NCBI RefSeq assembly: GCF_900060185.1
Contig: NZ_FIZY01000015.1
Location: 37,351-101,350 of the forward strand
Direction of reading: 5' to 3'
DNA from: Grimontia marina
GTDB lineage: Bacteria > Pseudomonadota > Gammaproteobacteria > Enterobacterales > Vibrionaceae
Length of the DNA stretch: 64,000 nt
Below are positions 1 to 6,797 of the stretch, in pieces. A program made the position numbers and the translations under genes. Position 1 is the stretch's first letter. The number at the start of each line of letters is the position of its first letter. The notes under the pieces were generated by a model that made no database searches, had not been told where the DNA came from, and worked only from the letters and a program-made list of their open reading frames with translations.

Positions 1-573
1 AACCTTGATGTCGATGAAGTGAATCAGCTGCTGTCGGTGGATGCGGATGACCCATTGTCAGTGCGCGATCGCGCCATGATGGAGCTGATGTACGGCGCAG
101 GACTTCGCCTGTCTGAGCTTATTGGCCTTAACGTTCGTGATGTGGCGATGCGAAAGGGCGATTTGCGTGTGATCGGTAAAGGCGACAAAGAGCGTGTGGT
201 GCCTTTTACCGGTATGGCGAAAGAGTGGCTGTTCAACTGGCTGAAAGTACGTAACCAACTGCTTAAAGGGCCGGAAGATGCTCTTTTCCTGTCGAAGCTG
301 GGAAACCGTATCTCTCCGCGCAGCGTACAAAAGCGTATGGCGGAATGGGGAAAGAAACAGGCGGTCAGCAGCCATATCAACCCCCATAAATTGCGTCATA
401 GTTTTGCTACCCACATGTTGGAGTCTTCCGGTGACTTGAGGGCGGTGCAGGAGCTTCTGGGCCACGCTGATCTCTCCACCACTCAGGTTTATACCCACCT
501 CGACTTCCAGCATCTGGCTAAAGTGTACGACGCTGCGCACCCCAGGGCGCGTAAGCGCAAAAACGACGACTGA
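1..573 (+). CDS. xerC: Tyrosine recombinase XerC (5' partial)
   Basis: Site-specific recombinase that, with XerD, resolves chromosome dimers at dif; it acts on DNA in the cytoplasm. The reading frame is open from base 1, so the N-terminal core-binding domain lies outside the window and only the last 190 residues are present. The catalytic set of the phage-integrase family is visible in window numbering: R36 in [10 protein letters not shown]60 in VIGKGDKE, H129-x-x-R132 in HKLRH, H155 in LLGHADLST and nucleophile Y164 in YTHLD. The C-terminal tail is basic ([10 protein letters not shown]). It is followed 27 bp later by yigB, the same pairing as in E. coli (xerC-yigB-uvrD). Family assignment is firm; XerC rather than XerD rests on this context and on overall resemblance. 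Confidence 0.95.
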   Translation, partial: NLDVDEVNQLLSVDADDPLSVRDRAMMELMYGAGLRLSELIGLNVRDVAMRKGDLRVIGKGDKERVVPFTGMAKEWLFNWLKVRNQLLKGPEDALFLSKLGNRISPRSVQKRMAEWGKKQAVSSHINPHKLRHSFATHMLESSGDLRAVQELLGHADLSTTQVYTHLDFQHLAKVYDAAHPRARKRKNDD

Positions 574-600
574 CCTCACTACTCACTGCAAGGAGCGCGC

Positions 601-1317
601 ATGAAGTTCTATCGCCGCTGGCAACCTGTCTCTGCTATGACGTTTGATTTGGATGACACCCTGTATGACAACCGGGTGGTGATTATCCGTGCAGAGCAAA
701 TGTTGCTGGATTGGCTGGAAGCGTGCTGCCCGGCGATGGCCAACTTTGACTGGCCCCAGTGGCAGGTGATGCGCTCAGAAGTGATTGCAGCGGATGCCTC
801 GCTGGTGGGGTTTGTCACCGAAATCCGTCGAGCCCAACTCACCTTGGCAGCTTTACGTTGCGGCCTGAGTGAGGCTGACGCCAAATCTCTCGCCGATGAT
901 GGCGTGGCATTTTTCCTTCATGAGCGCAGTAATTTTATCGTGCCGGAAGACGTGATGCAGAGCATGGGCGAATTGGCTGACCGCTATCCGCTGGTGGCGA
1001 TCACCAACGGGAATGTTGATTGTGACAAGCTGGGCCTGACGCCGCTATTCAAGCAGGTGCTTCAGGCAGGGCCGGACGGTGCAGCGAAACCTGACGGCGC
1101 ACTGTTTACCAAGGCGCAGTCCATCCTGAATATTCCCGCAGATACCATTCTCCATGTTGGCGATCACCTCAAAGCCGATGTACGCGGGGCGAAACTAGCT
1201 GGCTTTAAAGCGTGTTGGTTTAACGACACAAAAACGCCGCTGACATTGCAGCGGCGCGCTTCGTTACTACCGGACGTGGAAATTTCTGACCTTTCCGAGT
1301 TGCTCTTGCTGGGCTAG
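601..1317 (+). CDS. yigB: HAD phosphatase YigB
   Basis: Haloacid-dehalogenase-superfamily phosphatase of 238 residues. The E. coli homologue dephosphorylates 5-amino-6-(5-phospho-D-ribitylamino)uracil in flavin synthesis, and also FMN. Motif I DLDDT is at residues 16-20 (nucleophile D16, acid D18), motif II Thr lies in AITNGNVD, motif III Lys in AAKPDG, and motif IV in HVGDHLKADVRGA. The start is an ATG preceded by AAGGAGCGCGC. It is co-directional with xerC (27-bp gap), which matches enterobacterial order, and its 3' end overlaps the convergent doxX gene by 4 bp. The family is certain; the specific substrate is transferred from the orthologue. Confidence 0.9.
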   Translation: MKFYRRWQPVSAMTFDLDDTLYDNRVVIIRAEQMLLDWLEACCPAMANFDWPQWQVMRSEVIAADASLVGFVTEIRRAQLTLAALRCGLSEADAKSLADDGVAFFLHERSNFIVPEDVMQSMGELADRYPLVAITNGNVDCDKLGLTPLFKQVLQAGPDGAAKPDGALFTKAQSILNIPADTILHVGDHLKADVRGAKLAGFKACWFNDTKTPLTLQRRASLLPDVEISDLSELLLLG

Positions 1318-1751
1318 TTACGGTTCTTCAACCAGTTATCAACCGCAGCCATGCCTGGACCCCAAATCATAGTGACAAGCAGCATCACACCCCACATCTG
1401 GTGGTCGAAAAAGCCTTTTGGCCACAGCGCTGGATAAGACACCACGGCAACAATGTTAAAGGCAAACAGGGCAAAAGCCGCTGGGCGGGTTAAAAGGCCG
1501 AGTGCCAGGAACACGGGTAAAATAAGTTCCGCCGCTGTGCCGAGGTAGGCCGCCATTTCCCAAGGAAGAAACGGTACCTGATATTCGTATTCGAACAGGA
1601 ACAGGGTACTGTCCCAGCTGGCAACTTTGGTTTGGCCGGATTTGAAAAATACCCAGGCTACCCAGAGGCGGCTAACCAGCAGAAGAACCGGAACCAAAGG
1701 CTTCAGCGCAGATTCCATCAAGTCGTCGATTTTATTGATCACAGCGAACAT
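1314..1751 (-). CDS. DoxX family membrane protein of bufferin operon
   Basis: A 145-residue DoxX/SURF4-type integral membrane protein with four hydrophobic stretches, roughly at residues 17-35, 63-84, 88-106 and 117-136. DoxX proteins are found in many redox and metal-peptide gene clusters, but their biochemical role is poorly defined. It is the last gene of the minus-strand bufferin cluster, 20 bp after the DUF2063 gene. DoxX genes commonly end such DUF692/DUF2063 operons, so a part in metallophore maturation or membrane redox chemistry is inferred rather than shown. A GGAAAT stretch precedes the ATG at 1751. Its terminal codons overlap yigB on the other strand by 4 bp, leaving no room for a terminator between the two genes. 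Confidence 0.85.
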   Translation of the reverse strand: MFAVINKIDDLMESALKPLVPVLLLVSRLWVAWVFFKSGQTKVASWDSTLFLFEYEYQVPFLPWEMAAYLGTAAELILPVFLALGLLTRPAAFALFAFNIVAVVSYPALWPKGFFDHQMWGVMLLVTMIWGPGMAAVDNWLKNRN

Positions 1752-1771
1752 GTGCGATTTCCTTTTTCTTG

Positions 1772-2521
1772 TTAATCACTGGCCAGTGCAAAGCTGCTGA
1801 AAACACCGCTTAGCATGGCACCGGAAATGTGTGGCAAAAGCTCGGGGTCAATCTCCCCAAACGCGAAATCTTTACAAGCGAGGATCAGCGAGGCTTCTTC
1901 ATCGCTGATAGTGGTGACACTGATCCCTTCGTTATCTTTCTGCACCAGCAGGGCTTCTGGACGCATCAAATCCAGCTGATTCAATGCCTCCTCATCCTGA
2001 TTGCTGACCGCTTGCCAGAGTGTGGCGACAGCAAAGTCACTTTTCATCACGGCGGATGCCGGAGAAACCGTCAGCTGAATACGCGGAAAATCTTCCGGTG
2101 GTATTTCTGACAAGGCCTCGACCGGAAAAGCTTCCGGCAATGGCGCTCTGTTCACGCATTGGATATGCCATTCAATCTCAGTGATATCTGCCAGATACGG
2201 AACAGCTTCAATAATGTTGGGCAGCGCGCGAATGGTGTCAGCAAACCCGGCGCCATAGCGATCGGCGCAGGCGTTATCCATGGTGGTGCCAAGTACGTGG
2301 TGACGGGCAATGGCCTGAAAGCACTCTTCGCCCACCAGAGCATTGGCGACGGGGTAAATATTCTTGAGGCATTCGGTCAGGGTCATCACAAAGTTGTTGC
2401 GGTAAACCTGTATCAGCGCCTCAGGCTCCGTCACGCCCTGCGCAACAGGGAGCTCGTGCGATTCATAATGCAGGGCATCGCGAAATTGATGCTGCAGTGA
2501 AGCAAGGCTGGGGGCGCTCAT
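1772..2521 (-). CDS. bufC1: HvfC/BufC-type DUF2063 partner protein
   Basis: DUF2063 (HvfC/BufC N-terminal domain) protein of 249 residues. In characterised MNIO RiPP systems such a partner binds the precursor peptide and forms a complex with the DUF692 oxidase, like MbnC with MbnB in methanobactin synthesis. The N-terminal part has the family's helical pattern (LQHQFRDALHY, then VYRNNFVMTLTECLKNIYPV at about residues 39-58); the C-terminal half is more variable. It has no signal peptide, so action in the cytoplasm is expected. Its ATG overlaps the stop of the maturase gene by 4 bp (ATGA type), which implies translational coupling and roughly equal amounts of the two proteins. The symbol follows the bufferin nomenclature and assumes orthology. 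Confidence 0.88.
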   Translation of the reverse strand: MSAPSLASLQHQFRDALHYESHELPVAQGVTEPEALIQVYRNNFVMTLTECLKNIYPVANALVGEECFQAIARHHVLGTTMDNACADRYGAGFADTIRALPNIIEAVPYLADITEIEWHIQCVNRAPLPEAFPVEALSEIPPEDFPRIQLTVSPASAVMKSDFAVATLWQAVSNQDEEALNQLDLMRPEALLVQKDNEGISVTTISDEEASLILACKDFAFGEIDPELLPHISGAMLSGVFSSFALASD

Positions 2522-3369
2522 GAAGCCTCCTTCACGGATGGCGAGAGGGCTTTGACGATGCGATCGGCTTTTGCTGCTTCACCGAGTAAAACGTCCGGCG
2601 TAGGGATATCGCGATCCCATTCAATCAAGGTATGGCGCGCGCCGTGCTCGGCAATCCATTTTTCATAAAGCGACCACACAGGCTCAGACACGGGTTGGCT
2701 GTGGGTATCAATCCAGATTTCCCCTTCGTCCAACTGCTTCACGGTAAAACCGGCCAGATGGATTTCCTGCACCCACTCAGGATTAATTGCTGCTAGGTAG
2801 GTGTCGGTATCAAAGCCATGATTGAAGGCGCTGACATGAATGTTGTTCAGATCGAGTAATAAGCCACAGCCAGTGCGTCTCGCCACTTCGGCAAGAAACT
2901 CCCACTCAGGAATGGTGGAGTGACTGAAGCTTAAGTAGCTTGAAGGGTTTTCGACCAACATTTGGCGGCTCAGGTAATCTTGCGTCGCGTCGACATTACG
3001 GCAAAACACCTTCAATGCTTCTTCTGTATACGGCAGAGGCAGCAGGTCATTGAAGTACTCGCCGTCGACCGAACTCCAGCTTAAATGGTCGGAAACAAAG
3101 AGAGGGTCGATTGTGTCGACCAGATGTTTCAGCTTGCCAAGGTGGTGTTTGTTCACCGGATCGACAGACCCCAGTGACAAACCCACACCGTGGCAACTGA
3201 CGTCATAGTGGCGCCGCAGGGTGTGCAGCGCCTCAAAGGCTTTTGAGTGCGGCAGGAAAAAGTTCTCACTGTGTACTTCTAACCATCCGATATCCGGGGA
3301 ATGATTAAGAAAGTGATCGTGGTGTGGTTGTCTCAGTCCAACGCCCACCCAAGGAGATACCTTTTCCAT
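2518..3369 (-). CDS. bufB1: DUF692 (MNIO) bufferin maturase
   Basis: Multinuclear non-heme iron oxidase family (DUF692), 283 residues, TIM-barrel fold. Relatives modify cysteines of ribosomal peptides (MbnB; BufB and HvfB on bufferin-type precursors). Candidate iron ligands are present: H60 (SCHGVG), D94-H95 (SDHLSW), E140-N141 (VENPSS), D173/N175/H178 (LDLNNIH), E202/H204 (EIHLAG), D221/H223 (DTHSQ) and E250/D252 (IEWDRD). I chose the ATG at 3369, preceded by GAAGGG, over an in-frame TTG 21 bp further upstream that has no ribosome-binding site. It lies between the precursor gene and the DUF2063 partner. Family assignment is very secure; the exact modification is not visible in sequence. Confidence 0.92.
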   Translation of the reverse strand: MEKVSPWVGVGLRQPHHDHFLNHSPDIGWLEVHSENFFLPHSKAFEALHTLRRHYDVSCHGVGLSLGSVDPVNKHHLGKLKHLVDTIDPLFVSDHLSWSSVDGEYFNDLLPLPYTEEALKVFCRNVDATQDYLSRQMLVENPSSYLSFSHSTIPEWEFLAEVARRTGCGLLLDLNNIHVSAFNHGFDTDTYLAAINPEWVQEIHLAGFTVKQLDEGEIWIDTHSQPVSEPVWSLYEKWIAEHGARHTLIEWDRDIPTPDVLLGEAAKADRIVKALSPSVKEAS

Positions 3370-3390
3370 AACGGAACCCTTCAATGCCAA

Positions 3391-3651
3391 TTAAGACGAA
3401 GTGGTTGAACCGCCAACCAGACGCTCACACAGACCTTTTGGTACAACGACGAAAGCGTCGGTTTGTGCATCTTTGGTTGAGGTGCCTGCACAAGAGCTGT
3501 TGTTAGTCGCACAGTCGTTTTTACCGGCTTTCACCACGCCGTAGCATTTTTCTTTCTCTGCTGCTTGAGCGGGAGCAGCTGTCAGGGTAGTAGCACCTAC
3601 AGCAAGAAGACTGGTAACAGCAGCAGCGACAGCAAAATTGGTCTTTTTCAT
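3391..3651 (-). CDS. bufA1: Bufferin-type copper-binding precursor peptide (DUF2282)
   Basis: Small secreted precursor of 86 residues. A Sec signal peptide (KK, then hydrophobic residues 6-25, ending APAQAA near residue 31) is followed by a mature part of about 55 residues with exactly four cysteines: C36 (KCYG), C47 (NDC), C54 (SCAG) and C75 (GLC). The spacing and the motifs [13 protein letters not shown] and [12 protein letters not shown] match the DUF2282/BufA1 family. In characterised members, MNIO enzymes oxidise core cysteines and the exported product binds copper in the periplasm. Which cysteines are modified here cannot be read from sequence. It is the first gene of the operon, with AGAGAGGAA before the ATG. 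It lies 21 bp from the maturase start. Confidence 0.9.
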   Translation of the reverse strand: MKKTNFAVAAAVTSLLAVGATTLTAAPAQAAEKEKCYGVVKAGKNDCATNNSSCAGTSTKDAQTDAFVVVPKGLCERLVGGSTTSS

Positions 3652-3696
3652 GATAGTTCCTCTCTTTACAGACTTTTGTCATCAAGATAATCAATA

Positions 3697-3740
3697 GGTT
3701 ATTCAGGGAGTCCCTGATGGCACTGTTGGTTATTCAGTGC
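3697..3740. repeat. Paired palindromes in the bufA1 upstream region
   Basis: Two copies of GGTTATTCAG lie at 3697-3706 and 3728-3737, 31 bp apart. Each is part of a different inverted repeat: TCAGGGA-G-TCCCTGA at 3703-3717 (7-bp arms) and GCACTG...CAGTGC at 3720-3740 (6-bp arms, 9-base loop). They lie 45-90 bp upstream of the bufA1 start. They could be an operator for a dimeric regulator or RNA hairpins in the leader; neither is established. The rest of 3652-4032 is AT-rich and holds the divergent promoters of bufA1 and uvrD. Confidence 0.5.
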
Positions 3741-3991
3741 TCTTCCAAAAGGATAGGTCTCTAGCATAAAAACTTTCGTCATTACGGTTATTTTTTAAGC
3801 TTATTTTTCTTTAAATAAACAAAATTACCGCTATGCATATGATTTTATTATTTTTAATTTTCAGGTGTTTTTTGTCTTGAAACGGTAGACGTTAAAGCGA
3901 TTCATGAAGTCAGAAAGAGGCAGAAGCCGTTACAGATTCAAAAACAAGCGCAGTGCGATAAGGAGACCTGCAACTCACGACGGTTTATGGG

Positions 3992-4022
3992 TATAATCCT
4001 CAACCAGTGTATAAATAACCAG
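3992..4022 (+). promoter_or_regulatory. uvrD promoter with LexA-like box
   Basis: A consensus -10 hexamer TATAAT is at 3992-3997, with a poor -35 about 18 bp upstream. Overlapping the expected transcription start, 4007-4022 reads GTGTATAAATAACCAG. This departs from the LexA pattern CTGT-N8-ACAG by one base in each half-site; the CCAG half also occurs in the E. coli uvrD SOS box. SOS control of uvrD is known in E. coli; here it is inferred from this degenerate site. Confidence 0.5.
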
Positions 4023-4032
4023 TGAATGAACG

Positions 4033-6210
4033 ATGGACGTATCCCACCTGATTGACGGTCTGAATGACAAACAACGCGAGGCAGTGGCTGCTCAGCTTGG
4101 CAACTATCTGGTTCTGGCGGGCGCAGGCAGTGGTAAAACACGTGTGCTGGTTCATCGTATTGCCTGGTTAATGCAGGTTGAGTATGCCTCGCCGTTTTCG
4201 GTGATGGCGGTAACCTTTACCAACAAAGCCGCCGCAGAAATGCGCGGGCGTATTGAGCAGTTAATGCAGGGGACGGCCTCCGGTCTTTGGTGCGGCACTT
4301 TCCACGGTTTGTGTCACCGTATTCTCCGCGCCCACCATCTGGATGCAAACCTGCCGCAGGACTTTCAGATCCTGGACTCAGACGATCAACAGCGTCTGCT
4401 TCGCCGCCTGATCAAAGCGCAGAATCTGGATGAAAAACATTGGCCTGCGCGTCAAGCGTCTTGGTATATCAACGCCAAGAAAGACGAAGGTCTGCGTCCT
4501 CATCACATTGATGCCCAGTTTGATCCGGTAGAGAAAACCTGGTTGCGTGTTTACGCTGCCTATCAGGAAGCGTGTGACCGCGCAGGCTTGGTGGATTTTG
4601 CGGAATTGCTGCTGCGTTGCCACGAGCTGCTGCGTGATAAAGAGCATATTCGTGAGCACTATCAAGCGCGTTTCCAGCATATTCTGGTGGACGAGTTCCA
4701 GGATACCAACAACATCCAATATGCCTGGCTGCGTATGATGGCGGGCAACAATGCCAAAGTGATGATCGTAGGTGATGATGACCAGTCCATCTATGGTTGG
4801 CGCGGCGCGAAAATCGAGAACATCTCCCGCTTCCTTCAGGACTTCCCTGGCGCTGAAACCATCCGTCTTGAGCAGAATTACCGCTCGACCGGCAACATCC
4901 TGAAGGCGTCTAACCACCTGATTGAAAACAACGCCGAGCGCATGGGCAAGAGCCTGTGGACGGAAGGTCAGGAAGGTGAATTAATATCTGTATACAGTGC
5001 GTTTAACGAGTTGGATGAAGCCCGTTTCGTGGTGGGTAAAATCAAAGCCTGGCAAGACGAAGGCGGCGCGCTGAATGACACTGCGATTTTATACCGAAAC
5101 AACGCCCAATCCCGTGTGCTTGAAGAGGCCTTGATTCAGGCAGGTCTGCCGTACCGCATTTACGGTGGTATGCGATTCTTCGAACGTCAGGAAATCAAAG
5201 ATGCGCTGGCGTACCTGCGCATGATCGGTAACCGCTTTGATGATGCCGCTTTTGAGCGTGTGGTGAATACGCCAGCACGCGGCCTTGGCGATCGCACCCT
5301 CGAAACCATCCGTCTTGCTGCGCGCGACCGTGGTGCAACCATGTGGGAAGTGAGTAACCAACTGCTTGAAGAGCAGGTGCTGGCAGGCCGCGCTGCAAAC
5401 TCACTGCGTCGTTTTGTCGAGCTGGTGAATGCGCTTGAAGATGACACCCGCGAAATGGCGCTATTCCAGCAAACGGACTACGTGATCCAGCACTCCGGCC
5501 TTCGCGCTATGTACGAAGCGGAGAAAGGTGAAAAAGCGCAGGCGCGCATTGATAACCTTGAGGAACTGGTTACCGCTACCCGTCAGTTTGAAGTGCCGGA
5601 AGAGGTGCAGGAAGAAATGTCGCCATTGTCGGCGTTCCTCTCTCATGCAGCGCTTGAAGCCGGTGAAGGTCAGGCGGATGAGTTTGACGATGCGGCGCAG
5701 TTGATGACACTGCACAGTGCCAAAGGCCTGGAGTTTCCCATGGTGTTCATGGTGGGCGTGGAAGAAGGCATGTTCCCAAGTCAGATGTCGGCAGAAGAAG
5801 CCGGACGTTTGGAAGAAGAGCGTCGCCTCTGTTATGTCGGTATGACCCGTGCGATGAAAAAGCTCTACATCACTTACGCGGAGATGCGCCGAGTTTACGG
5901 CAAAGACATGTTCCACAAAGCGTCGCGATTTATCCGCGAACTGCCGGAAGATTGCCTCGAAGAAGTGCGAATGCGCGCGAAAGTGTCGCGTCCAGCCGCA
6001 GCATCAGGGCGTTTCTCGCAAACCCAGACCCAAGAGAACTTCAACCAGACCGGATTCTCGCTTGGACAGCGTGTGCAGCACCCGAAATTCGGTGAGGGAA
6101 CCATCATCAACTTTGAAGGAAGCGGTCAACAGAGCCGGGTACAGGTGGCCTTTAACGGAGAAGGCATCAAGTGGTTGGTGACTCAATATGCCAAGCTTGA
6201 AGCAATGTAA
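4033..6210 (+). CDS. uvrD: DNA helicase II UvrD
   Basis: Superfamily 1A 3'-5' helicase of 725 residues (E. coli 720). It removes UvrC and the excised oligonucleotide in nucleotide excision repair, unwinds nicked DNA in MutHLS mismatch repair, and dislodges RecA. Visible motifs are Walker A AGAGSGKT (residues 29-36), motif II VDEFQDTN, motif III GDDDQSIYGWRGA, motif IV QNYRSTGNIL, motif V TLHSAKGLEFP and motif VI EERRLCYVGMTRA. The C-terminus carries the Tudor-like domain that contacts RNA polymerase in UvrD/PcrA (GQRVQHPKFGEGTI...). It is monocistronic: its own promoter with a LexA-like box upstream and a strong terminator 20 bp downstream. The neighbouring yigB-xerC order is enterobacterial, but the bufferin operon has come between them. 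Confidence 0.98.
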   Translation: MDVSHLIDGLNDKQREAVAAQLGNYLVLAGAGSGKTRVLVHRIAWLMQVEYASPFSVMAVTFTNKAAAEMRGRIEQLMQGTASGLWCGTFHGLCHRILRAHHLDANLPQDFQILDSDDQQRLLRRLIKAQNLDEKHWPARQASWYINAKKDEGLRPHHIDAQFDPVEKTWLRVYAAYQEACDRAGLVDFAELLLRCHELLRDKEHIREHYQARFQHILVDEFQDTNNIQYAWLRMMAGNNAKVMIVGDDDQSIYGWRGAKIENISRFLQDFPGAETIRLEQNYRSTGNILKASNHLIENNAERMGKSLWTEGQEGELISVYSAFNELDEARFVVGKIKAWQDEGGALNDTAILYRNNAQSRVLEEALIQAGLPYRIYGGMRFFERQEIKDALAYLRMIGNRFDDAAFERVVNTPARGLGDRTLETIRLAARDRGATMWEVSNQLLEEQVLAGRAANSLRRFVELVNALEDDTREMALFQQTDYVIQHSGLRAMYEAEKGEKAQARIDNLEELVTATRQFEVPEEVQEEMSPLSAFLSHAALEAGEGQADEFDDAAQLMTLHSAKGLEFPMVFMVGVEEGMFPSQMSAEEAGRLEEERRLCYVGMTRAMKKLYITYAEMRRVYGKDMFHKASRFIRELPEDCLEEVRMRAKVSRPAAASGRFSQTQTQENFNQTGFSLGQRVQHPKFGEGTIINFEGSGQQSRVQVAFNGEGIKWLVTQYAKLEAM

Positions 6211-6226
6211 TTCGGGTTTAGAGCAA

Positions 6227-6258
6227 AAAAGGAAGGGTGGCATTGAGCCACCCTTTCT
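6227..6258. terminator. Intrinsic terminator after uvrD
   Basis: Stem AAGGGTGGC (6233-6241), loop ATTGA, stem GCCACCCTT (6247-6255), with an A-run before and a short T-tract after, so it can serve uvrD and the convergent DUF2780 gene. Confidence 0.85.
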
Positions 6259-6283
6259 GTCTTTGGCGTGGCGATAATTGGGA

Positions 6284-6781
6284 TTAAGCGGGCGTGCCCC
6301 AGGCACTGGCCAGATCGCTGATGAGCGAATCACTCGCGCCAGCACCTGTCAGGTGCTTCAAAATCACAGGTGAGAATTTCTGCACCATACCTGAGTCCAT
6401 TCCCAACATGTTAAACACTTTGTCTACTGACTCCATGTTCGACAGGTTGCTGCCCAAATCACCCGGGATCATGCTGGTCAGTGAATCCATACCCGGTACC
6501 ATTTTCAGAAGTTCGCTGCTCTGGCCTTCGCCCAATGTCTGGTAAGCCATGGCCAGCAATGCACCGGCACCGCCTGCCGCTTGCTTGTCGTCAACACCGA
6601 GGTCGGTAGAAAGCAGAGAGGTCAGCGGGTTGCTGGCTGTTTCGCTGCTAACGCCTTCCAACAGGTTCGACGCTTCTTTCTCGGCACTGCCCAGCAGGCT
6701 ACCCAAGTCGGTCGCCTGCGCCGGGACACTCGCTGCGCCCAGAAGGGTACACAGCGCAATCATATTCACTTTACGCAACAT
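6284..6781 (-). CDS. DUF2780 secreted protein
   Basis: DUF2780 family protein of 165 residues; function unknown. A signal peptide is clear (MLRKVNMIALCTLLG, cleavage near PAQA-TD). The mature part contains repeated amphipathic helices with SLLGSAEKE, SLLSTDLGV and GAGALLAMAYQ, and a C-terminal segment ending LISDLASAWG. I chose the ATG at 6781 because CAGGAG lies 8 bases before it; an in-frame ATG at 6811 would add ten residues ahead of the signal peptide. It starts 16 bp after the ggt stop, so it is probably the second gene of a ggt transcript. A periplasmic or outer-membrane location is inferred from the signal. Confidence 0.75.
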   Translation of the reverse strand: MLRKVNMIALCTLLGAASVPAQATDLGSLLGSAEKEASNLLEGVSSETASNPLTSLLSTDLGVDDKQAAGGAGALLAMAYQTLGEGQSSELLKMVPGMDSLTSMIPGDLGSNLSNMESVDKVFNMLGMDSGMVQKFSPVILKHLTGAGASDSLISDLASAWGTPA

Positions 6782-6797
6782 TCTTTTGCTCCTGGCG

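Noticed and set aside
58..579. Long antisense frame of 173 codons over xerC
   Set aside because: A shadow of the xerC coding frame with no ribosome-binding site; similar long antisense frames occur over uvrD, recQ, polA and gsp genes and were dismissed for the same reason.
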